Assembly: GCF_009720255.1 (NCBI RefSeq)
Contig: NZ_WJSP02000003.1
Location: forward strand, 1-46,887
Direction of reading: 5' to 3'
DNA: 46,887 nucleotides
Origin: Agromyces humi
GTDB taxonomy: Bacteria > Actinomycetota > Actinomycetes > Actinomycetales > Microbacteriaceae
The notes beneath the pieces are model-generated. The model was not told the origin of the DNA and did not search any database. It saw only the letters and a list, made by a program, of their open reading frames with translations. Positions 40,285-45,893 of the stretch are shown piece by piece. Position 1 is the stretch's first letter, and each line of letters opens with the position of its first letter. A program made the position numbers and the translations under genes.

Positions 40285-40362
40285 TTACTGATGACTTGCC
40301 AATGCGCCGCGTGCGGCACCCTGCCGCCGTTTCCCCCGCGTGGAGCGCCTGGCCGCAGGCAT
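40285..40362 (-). CDS. Possible 25-residue leader peptide upstream of fliA
   Basis: An ATG lies exactly 8 nt after the minus-strand CGCCGCATG element and opens a 25-codon frame (MPAARRSTRGKRRQGAARG and six more residues) ending with TAA 14 nt before the fliA TTG. The peptide is very basic. Either it is simply the fliA leader RNA or a translated peptide that couples to fliA. Coding is not proven: codon bias cannot be judged at this length. Confidence 0.35.
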   Translation of the reverse strand: MPAARRSTRGKRRQGAARGALASHQ

Positions 40363-40370
40363 TCGGGGGA

Positions 40371-40379
40371 CATGCGGCG
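40371..40379 (-). promoter_or_regulatory. CGCATG-class promoter-like element of fliA
   Basis: Minus-strand CGCCGCATG, forming one arm of a perfect 9-bp inverted repeat with the plus-strand copy at 40389-40397 (9-nt gap). Predicted start 40362. Confidence 0.6.
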
Positions 40380-40388
40380 AACGGCATC

Positions 40389-40397
40389 CGCCGCATG
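40389..40397 (+). promoter_or_regulatory. CGCATG-class promoter-like element of 40408-40746
   Basis: Plus-strand CGCCGCATG, the other arm of the inverted repeat. The eighth base ends at 40405; G follows and the gene's ATG is at 40408. Confidence 0.55.
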
Positions 40398-40407
40398 CCC
40401 AACAGGC

Positions 40408-40746
40408 ATGAGCGACATCGAAGCGGGGGCGTTGAGTTCTGCAGAGGAACTCGTGGTCGAAGCGTTGGTGGCACGGGCGAGGACAGGGGAGTCCTCGTGG
40501 GTGCTGCCGCTCAGGCATAGAAGGACGATCGCTTCGCTGGAACGCGGCGGGGTGGTCACCGTCCTGGAAGCACCGACGGACGATGGGTGCCGGGTGGCGC
40601 TCACCGACGCCGGCAAGGACCGGTTCACCGCGCCGGGGTACGCATCACCGCTCGAGCTTCAGCTGGCCGGTCTCAGAGCCGAACTGGCCGACCTTCGACA
40701 TGCAATCCGGTACGCCGGGCATGCGTGCGTCCCGGGTTCATGCTGA
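40408..40746 (+). CDS. Small soluble protein divergent from fliA
   Basis: 112 aa, nearly leaderless (ATG 2 nt after the predicted start). Helical N-terminus SSAEELVVEALVARARTG, then a strand-turn-strand segment VLPLRHRRTIASLERGGVVTVLEAPTDDGCRVALTDAGKDRF that resembles a small winged-helix domain, and a C-terminal helix ELQLAGLRAELADLRHAI. A DNA-binding role is plausible but unproven. It shares a bidirectional promoter region with fliA. Confidence 0.6.
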   Translation: MSDIEAGALSSAEELVVEALVARARTGESSWVLPLRHRRTIASLERGGVVTVLEAPTDDGCRVALTDAGKDRFTAPGYASPLELQLAGLRAELADLRHAIRYAGHACVPGSC

Positions 40747-40802
40747 GCCTTGTCCGCGCGGTCCGTCTTCACCGCGCCATCAGCACGTCGCCGGCAGGTT
40801 TT

Positions 40803-40811
40803 CCGCGCATG
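40803..40811 (+). promoter_or_regulatory. CGCATG-class promoter-like element of 40845-41282
   Basis: TTTTCCGCGCATG; eight bases later is G (40820), giving a 25-nt leader with a CGGAGG ribosome site. Shares upstream context CGCCGGCA.GGTTT with 21678-21686. Confidence 0.55.
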
Positions 40812-40844
40812 GGTGAGGCGTCCACTCACCCCCGCGGAGGCTCC

Positions 40845-41282
40845 ATGCGTACCCAAGTTCCCTCGTTGTCCAACTTCGCCCGCCAGCAGGCACGCACGGA
40901 ACGGCCGACCGCCGCGTCGGCGCTCCTGACGCCGACGACCGGCCCGATCCAGCAGCACACGACCCGGGAGGCGGCGCCGGAGCCCGGCCTCGTCGACATC
41001 GCCGCGAACGAGATCACCGAGGAGCACGTCGGCGACGACATCACCTTCAGCGTCAGCGGAACCCCGGTCGGAGGGAAGCTCGAGGCGCTCGGCTCCGTGT
41101 TCGGCCTCACCGCGGTGAAGGTCGACGGGGTCTCGTTCCTCCTGGACAACACCGTGACCGTGCAGGTCCGCGAGACGAACATCCGCGAGAAGATCCTCAC
41201 GATCTCCGACCCGGGCCGTCGCGCTCAGCTGATCCACCAGATGTACCTGCGGAAGGGCGGAGCCGCCGGCGACGGTGAGTGA
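40845..41282 (+). CDS. Small soluble protein, unknown function
   Basis: 145 aa. Flexible Gln/Thr/Pro-rich N-terminus (1-50), then a compact beta-rich domain VGDDITFSVSGTPVGGKLEALGSVFGLTAVKVDGVSFLLDNTVTVQVRE and a C-terminal helix ISDPGRRAQLIHQMYLRKGG. No signal, helix anchor or known motif. Followed by a hairpin that can end transcription from both sides. Single-gene unit. Confidence 0.6.
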   Translation: MRTQVPSLSNFARQQARTERPTAASALLTPTTGPIQQHTTREAAPEPGLVDIAANEITEEHVGDDITFSVSGTPVGGKLEALGSVFGLTAVKVDGVSFLLDNTVTVQVRETNIREKILTISDPGRRAQLIHQMYLRKGGAAGDGE

Positions 41283-41301
41283 CCTACCGCTGCAACGCGA
41301 A

Positions 41302-41335
41302 ACGGCCCGCCCCTGCGATGCAGGATGCGGGCCGT
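41302..41335. terminator. Bidirectional terminator hairpin
   Basis: 9-bp stem ACGGCCCGC (41302-41310) with GCGGGCCGT (41327-41335), between convergent genes 40845-41282 and 41351-41917. A at the 5' flank and T-rich 3' flank suit either direction. Confidence 0.75.
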
Positions 41336-41350
41336 CGCTGTTTCCGATGC

Positions 41351-41917
41351 TCACCGTTTCGGGCGAAGCCACCCGCCCTGCAGCCGATCCAGCGAATCGA
41401 CCTGCTCGCGTCGGGCGAGACCGAGCGCGACCTTCGCGCCGACGAGTGCGTCTTCGCCGGCGTCATGGTGCTTGAACGTCGGGAGGTCCAGCATCCGGGC
41501 GACCTTGTCCAGCTTGTGGCTGGGTGCGTTCCGGAACGTCCGTCGCGCCTGCTGCAGGGTGCAGAAGTACCGGAACGGTGGGACGTCCACCTTCACAGCC
41601 GCGGACGCCTGGTCGATGCAGGAACGCTCGAACGACGCGTTGTGCGCGACCAGCGGCAGTTCGCCGTCGCGGCTGAACTTCACCAGGCGACGCAGCACCT
41701 CCGGCCACTCCGGAGCACCGACCACGTCGGACGCGGTGATCCCGTGCACTGCCACGTTCGCCGGGGCGAAGTACGCCCGGCCGACCGGAGGGGTGACGAA
41801 GACGCTGGACGTCTTCACCACCTCACCGTCGACGACCTTCGTCACGCCGATCTGGCAGACCGACCCGCGGGCTGAGTTCGCGGTCTCGAAGTCGATCGCG
41901 ACGAAGGACAGGCTCAC
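41351..41917 (-). CDS. DEDD-family 3'-5' exonuclease
   Basis: 188 aa from a GTG at 41917 overlapping the upstream stop (GTGA). FVAIDFETAN holds the first two acidic residues (Asp9, Glu11), HNASFERSCID the third region, and HHDAGEDALVGAKV the HxxxxD motif, so a DnaQ/epsilon-like exonuclease active site is complete. Resembles the stand-alone DNA polymerase III epsilon-like family. It is co-translated with two membrane proteins, an unusual partnership for a DNA repair enzyme. Confidence 0.88.
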   Translation of the reverse strand: MSLSFVAIDFETANSARGSVCQIGVTKVVDGEVVKTSSVFVTPPVGRAYFAPANVAVHGITASDVVGAPEWPEVLRRLVKFSRDGELPLVAHNASFERSCIDQASAAVKVDVPPFRYFCTLQQARRTFRNAPSHKLDKVARMLDLPTFKHHDAGEDALVGAKVALGLARREQVDSLDRLQGGWLRPKR

Positions 41918-42510
41918 AGGGCCGGCGCCTCTTCGGGACGGTCGATGAAGGCCTTTGTCATCAGGTGGGTTCCGACCCGGTACGCGAACACAGCACCGAA
42001 GACGATGTCCGTCATCCAGATGCCACCGTTGAGCCGGTCGTTCATGGCGGCCCACACGGTGATGCCGGCAGGAACGAGAGCCAGGGCGGCGTTCCACGCG
42101 GCGGCGGTGATCAGCACCTGCAGGACCGTGCGGTTCCGCAGCGTGCTCTCGTACCCGCGGCGGACGTCGTCCCGGATGGCGTCCCGCTGCTCGGGAGCCA
42201 ACCGGTGACGCCACGTACGGGCAGTCACTGCGAGCTGGTTCCCGCCCTTCGCCTCGAAGACCGTCGACAGTCGACCAGAGGCGCTCGACAGCGCAGCGCA
42301 CGCACCGAAAACGGCTGCGAGCAGCAGTGGGTTCAACGTTGCGTCGTCAGAGATCAGCGCCCATGCGATCGCACCGGTGAACGTCACAGCAGTCAGCCAG
42401 ATGTTCCAGCGGAGCCGGCTGTAGTCGACGAACGCCTCCCACGTCGCCACGGCTTCGCGGGCGTCACGTGCTGGCGCGGCGGCGGGCAGCGGAGGTGCGA
42501 ATGAGGTCAC
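41914..42510 (-). CDS. Four-helix membrane protein coupled to the exonuclease
   Basis: 198 aa from a GTG at 42510 (GTGA overlap). Two membrane helix pairs (about residues 37-75 and 125-175: WLTAVTFTGAIAWALI, LLLAAVFGACAALSSASG, VLQVLITAAAWNAALALV, VFGAVFAYRVG) separated by a basic cytoplasmic domain with APEQRDAIRDDVRRGYESTLRNR. The layout is reminiscent of SLATT-type membrane effectors, but no signature is certain. Function unknown. Confidence 0.6.
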   Translation of the reverse strand: MTSFAPPLPAAAPARDAREAVATWEAFVDYSRLRWNIWLTAVTFTGAIAWALISDDATLNPLLLAAVFGACAALSSASGRLSTVFEAKGGNQLAVTARTWRHRLAPEQRDAIRDDVRRGYESTLRNRTVLQVLITAAAWNAALALVPAGITVWAAMNDRLNGGIWMTDIVFGAVFAYRVGTHLMTKAFIDRPEEAPAL

Positions 42511-42893
42511 GCGGCGGTCACCTCGACCGGCATCTCCGGGGTGCGGAGGGCGTTGTACGCCTCCCGCTTGGCGAGGATCGTGTCGCCGAGCTCCTTGATG
42601 CGTGCGGGCAGCGCCGTGAACGCCGAGTACTCGAGGAGACCGAGGGTCAGCAGCACGCCGGCGACCAGCGCAGACGGGACCGAGATCAGCACGAAGTTCA
42701 GCAGCCCGAAGACGAGCGCGAGAGCGACCGCGAAGACCGCGGCGGACAGGAGGATGCCGTACGAACGCCACCACCCGAACAGGCGGAGCGTCTCCAGCCG
42801 CTGAACCTCAGCGACACCGGCGTTCACCTCCTCCTTCAGCTGCACCTTGCGGTGGAGGTCGATCGACGGTGATACGGGGGTGGGAGAGGTCAT
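42507..42893 (-). CDS. Small membrane protein, first gene of the exonuclease operon
   Basis: 128 aa from the ATG at 42893, exactly 8 nt after CCGCGCATG and without a ribosome site, so predicted leaderless. Two or three hydrophobic helices (about 47-95, ILLSAAVFAVALALVFGLLNFVLISVPSALVAGVLLTLGLL) lie between amphipathic cytoplasmic ends. It overlaps the next gene by GTGA. Function unknown. Confidence 0.6.
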   Translation of the reverse strand: MTSPTPVSPSIDLHRKVQLKEEVNAGVAEVQRLETLRLFGWWRSYGILLSAAVFAVALALVFGLLNFVLISVPSALVAGVLLTLGLLEYSAFTALPARIKELGDTILAKREAYNALRTPEMPVEVTAA

Positions 42894-42901
42894 GCCCTGT
42901 T

Positions 42902-42910
42902 CATGCGCGG
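42902..42910 (-). promoter_or_regulatory. CGCATG-class promoter-like element of the exonuclease operon
   Basis: Minus-strand GGTTCCGCGCATG, with the operon ATG exactly 8 bases later. The terminator of the PARP gene ends only 4 nt upstream of the element, so any -35 would have to lie inside that hairpin. This argues for a compact promoter. Confidence 0.65.
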
Positions 42911-42914
42911 AACC

Positions 42915-42947
42915 ACGGCCGCCGCGACGATTGGCCACGGCGGCCGT
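42915..42947 (-). terminator. Terminator of the PARP gene
   Basis: Perfect 10-bp stem ACGGCCGCCG/CGGCGGCCGT (42915-42924 with 42938-42947), 7 nt after the PARP stop codon, 13-nt loop. Confidence 0.8.
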
Positions 42948-42953
42948 AGTGGG

Positions 42954-44270
42954 TCACGCGTCCAGTTCGACGAGGTAGCGCACCTTCACCTGGCGGGTGT
43001 CCCAGACGATCGCCTCGTGGTTGCGGACGCCGGCGGTGCCTGCCTTGACGTTGATCGAGTTCCACGGCTTCCCGAACTGGTTTTTGCTCGAGTGCGCCTT
43101 GGGCCAGTCGGAGTGGGAGGCAGGCCGGTACTCGGACCCCATGGCCACGTCCGCGAGAAGCATGAAGCAGTTCGTCTCCCGTCGGCCAGCGGTCCAGTAT
43201 CCCGTCGAGTACATTGCCGACTTCGACGACTGTGACGACAGGTAGAGCCCATCACCGAACATCCGTCCCGCGATCTGGATCCCCGACCCGGAGCGAGGCG
43301 GGATGAACAGACCCTTCTGCAGGATCGACAGGAGGTTCGCTGCACGGGTGCCGTGCCACAGCTGCTGCTCGTTGCGGATCTCGTCGGCGATCGCCTTGTA
43401 CTCCTTGGCGCCGACCGGGTCGATGAGCTCGAACACGTGCTTGACCTTCAGACGTGACGCGTCGTGGTTCGTGTTCTTCGTCGACTCGAACTTCTCGCTG
43501 ATCCGCTTGAACACGTCTCCGCCGTCCGCGACCGCGCGGATGCGGTACTTGAACAGCGCGGCGATGTCATCCTCGTTCACGCTGTCGAGCGCAGCCGCCT
43601 CGGCAGCTTTCACCTGCGCGTCGAAGAACGACACGGAGTCGCGCAGCTGCTTCAGGAAGTCCCGCTGACGGCCGAGCTCGTCCGCACGGGCGAACTTCGC
43701 ATCCCACCCTGCGGTCCGGCCGACGTTCTGCGGGACGAGGGTGAGGTACCGCTCGAGCTCGCGGCGGCGCCGGTGGGCGTCCTGCTCGGCGGTGAACCGG
43801 TCGAGCACCCGCTCCGCCTCGCTGATCGACGACATCGTCACTAGACCGAGCGGGGTGCGGACCCGACCTGACAGGTCAACGGTGATCCGGCCTCCGGAGA
43901 TCGTCGCCACGTCGTGCGCGTTCACCTTGCAGATCCGCTCGATCAGGTCGGCGACGCGGGTGTCGGTGCGAGCCTTCCCCTTCGTCAGCCCGGTCTTCGC
44001 CAGGTCGGTGATCGCGGTGTTCGCGCTGCGGTTCGTGGTCACGGCGGGCTCGTCGGCGATCTGGACCTTCTGGTAGCCCTTCCGCATCTTCTGGCGGATG
44101 ATCGACTCGTACCCGGCGCGGCCGGACATGTCGGACAGCTTCGTGCCTGCAGCACCGACCCTGCCGTACTCCTTCTCGACCCGGCCTGTCGTGCCGTCGA
44201 GCACCACGCGGTAGAACTTATTGCTGTTCGCGACCGTGTCGACCAGCACCAACATCGTCTCTTCTCTCAT
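42954..44270 (-). CDS. WGR-domain poly(ADP-ribose) polymerase (PARP)
   Basis: 438 aa from the ATG at 44270, 8 nt after CCGCGCATG; an ATG 15 nt inside with an AGAAGAG site is possible. Residues 5-80 are a WGR domain (VDGT-type FYRVVLDGTTGRVEKEYGRVGAAGTK). A helical middle (about 85-300) is followed by the PARP catalytic domain: LWHGTRAANLLSILQKGL (His306), MFGDGLYLSSQSSKSAMY (Tyr343) and NHEAIVWDTRQVKVRYLVEL (Glu419). The H-Y-E triad is intact, so NAD-dependent ADP-ribosylation is likely, with WGR sensing nucleic acid ends. Adjacent Ter genes suggest a stress response. PARPs are uncommon in bacteria. Confidence 0.9.
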   Translation of the reverse strand: MREETMLVLVDTVANSNKFYRVVLDGTTGRVEKEYGRVGAAGTKLSDMSGRAGYESIIRQKMRKGYQKVQIADEPAVTTNRSANTAITDLAKTGLTKGKARTDTRVADLIERICKVNAHDVATISGGRITVDLSGRVRTPLGLVTMSSISEAERVLDRFTAEQDAHRRRRELERYLTLVPQNVGRTAGWDAKFARADELGRQRDFLKQLRDSVSFFDAQVKAAEAAALDSVNEDDIAALFKYRIRAVADGGDVFKRISEKFESTKNTNHDASRLKVKHVFELIDPVGAKEYKAIADEIRNEQQLWHGTRAANLLSILQKGLFIPPRSGSGIQIAGRMFGDGLYLSSQSSKSAMYSTGYWTAGRRETNCFMLLADVAMGSEYRPASHSDWPKAHSSKNQFGKPWNSINVKAGTAGVRNHEAIVWDTRQVKVRYLVELDA

Positions 44271-44278
44271 GGCACAGA

Positions 44279-44287
44279 CATGCGCGG
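44279..44287 (-). promoter_or_regulatory. CGCATG-class promoter-like element of the PARP gene
   Basis: Minus-strand TTCCCGCGCATG. The PARP ATG begins exactly 8 bases later. Confidence 0.65.
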
Positions 44288-44313
44288 GAAGCGGACGATT
44301 TCTGAGCGCAACG

Positions 44314-44346
44314 GAGGGCCCGCCGCATCGTTCACGACGGGCCCTC
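44314..44346 (-). terminator. Terminator of terD
   Basis: 9-bp stem GAGGGCCCG/CGGGCCCTC (44314-44322 with 44338-44346), 8 nt after the terD stop codon. Confidence 0.8.
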
Positions 44347-44354
44347 TGCCGGCA

Positions 44355-45014
44355 CTACTTGTACAGGTTGCGTGCGCCCTGGTCCATGACGAGCGACCCG
44401 CCGACGAGCGCGGGGCGGAGCTCGGATCCGGGCTTGGAGTACAGCTCGAGGGACTCGACCTGGATGCCGTCGGAGGTATTGCGGATCACGCCGATCGCGA
44501 CGGAGTAGATGGTGTCGTTGGCGTTCGCGTTCTTCGCATCGATCGTCACCTCGGAGCCGGCACCGTTCGACAGGGCGAGACCGACCTTGTACTTCCGGAA
44601 CGACCCGGTCCCGTTCGACTGGGCGGAGTACGCGACCGGGTACACGGCGGCGATCTCGTCCGTCATCCGGATCTCGATGGTCTCCTGCGCGACGCCCTTC
44701 GCCCCGCGGCCGACGTCGCCGAGGTGGCGGACGGCGCCGTTGTGGATCGACTGCTTCGGGTGGCGGTCCGCCTCCGAGCCGAAGGTTGCGACGGTCTGGA
44801 CGGACCCGTCACGAAGCTCGACGAGGGCGTAGATGTCGTAATCGGTGTTCGACGACCACGACACCGTGGCGGTCACCAGCGGGGACTTCTCGATCGTGAC
44901 GCGGGCGCCCTTCTCGAGGCTGATCTTCCCAGACTGCTTGCCGAGGTCGAGCCTGGCAGGCGCCGGCGGCGCGGTGGCAGCCGGGGCTGCGGTGTTGCGG
45001 TTGAACAGACCCAT
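44355..45014 (-). CDS. terD: TerD-family stress protein
   Basis: 219 aa from the ATG at 45014 with an AAGGACC site. After a 25-residue Pro/Ala linker, the TerD domain reads ISLEKGARVTIEKSPLVTATVSWSSNTDYDIYALVELRDGS and later VTIDAKNANANDTIYSVAIGVIRNTSDGIQVESLELYSKPGSEL. TerD proteins bind calcium and act in tellurite, phage and stress responses. One of the canonical calcium-binding segments looks modified. It has its own promoter directly after the HAD gene. Confidence 0.88.
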   Translation of the reverse strand: MGLFNRNTAAPAATAPPAPARLDLGKQSGKISLEKGARVTIEKSPLVTATVSWSSNTDYDIYALVELRDGSVQTVATFGSEADRHPKQSIHNGAVRHLGDVGRGAKGVAQETIEIRMTDEIAAVYPVAYSAQSNGTGSFRKYKVGLALSNGAGSEVTIDAKNANANDTIYSVAIGVIRNTSDGIQVESLELYSKPGSELRPALVGGSLVMDQGARNLYK

Positions 45015-45065
45015 GGAGGTCCTTTCGTGTCGGGGTGGGCGCCACAGATGCGGTGCCAGGTAGGA

Positions 45066-45074
45066 CATGCGCGG
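45066..45074 (-). promoter_or_regulatory. CGCATG-class promoter-like element of terD
   Basis: Minus-strand CCGCGCATG beginning right after the HAD stop codon. Eight bases later is G (45057); leader 43 nt. Confidence 0.6.
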
Positions 45075-45893
45075 CTAGGCTGCAGCCTCCCGATGCCATG
45101 TGATCTGCGAGTCGACATACGCGAGGATGTCCTCGCCCGCCACGGCTCCGGAGCGTGCCGTCACGGCGAGCCCTGAACCGCCGTGTTCAGCGAGTTCGCC
45201 GTGCGCTGGGCGGATCGCTATGTCCGCCCACTTCATCAGCCCGACGTCTGTGGCAGAGTCACCTGAGGCTGCGGTGACGGTCACACCGAGCCGCCTCGCA
45301 ACCTCCGCAGCTGCCGCCTCTTTCGTCACTCCGTTCGGGATCAGGTACACCTTCCCGCGGCCTTGGACCGACACCTGATATCCGGCACCCGCGGCGAACG
45401 CGCGAACGGTTGAGATGAACTCCTCTGGTGGGGTGTAGCCGGTTTCGGGCGCGACGCAGACGAACAGCCCTGCGGTGAGCTTAACGGTGCGAAGCCACGG
45501 GCTGCCGTGAGCGAAGCGGCTCACCCGGTCGAACACCTCCGCTGGCGCTGCCAGGTCTCGGATCTGCTCGGCCACCTGAGCGGTCCACGCTTCGTCCTTC
45601 ACTCCGTCGACGATGATCTGTCCGCCGTTCGCGACGATCGCGTACTCCGGGGTCACGCCGGGGATCCTCACCCGTTCGTACTGCACGAAGTCGCGGGTGG
45701 TCGTGGGGACGAATGCGACCCGGCTGGAGAAATCCTGCAATGCGAGGACCGCGTTCCATGTCATGAACGACGCAGGCTTGTCTCGGAACGTTTCCACGAC
45801 CACGGAGCCGGTGAACCCGTCGGGCTGGTCGTCGTAGTGGCGCGCGGAGAAGATCGTCGTGCCGTCCAGGTCGGCGAAGAAGGCCCCGGTCAC
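45075..45893 (-). CDS. HAD-family phosphatase of the Ter module
   Basis: 272 aa from a GTG at 45893 overlapping the upstream stop (GTGA). Motif I FFADLDGTT (Asp8, Asp10), a cap-type middle region with VRIPGVTPEYAIVANGGQIIVDG, and motif IV SGDSATDVGLMKWADIAI, as in Cof/trehalose-phosphatase-like HAD enzymes. Such a HAD next to a PRTase-like protein is typical of Ter operons, where they are thought to make or process a nucleoside-like metabolite. Confidence 0.88.
   Translation of the reverse strand: MTGAFFADLDGTTIFSARHYDDQPDGFTGSVVVETFRDKPASFMTWNAVLALQDFSSRVAFVPTTTRDFVQYERVRIPGVTPEYAIVANGGQIIVDGVKDEAWTAQVAEQIRDLAAPAEVFDRVSRFAHGSPWLRTVKLTAGLFVCVAPETGYTPPEEFISTVRAFAAGAGYQVSVQGRGKVYLIPNGVTKEAAAAEVARRLGVTVTAASGDSATDVGLMKWADIAIRPAHGELAEHGGSGLAVTARSGAVAGEDILAYVDSQITWHREAAA

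Noticed and set aside
45482-45512. TAACGG followed by GCCGTG on the plus strand inside the HAD gene
   Set aside because: Spacing is wrong (18 nt), it is antisense inside a coding gene, and the second box does not match GCCGA.
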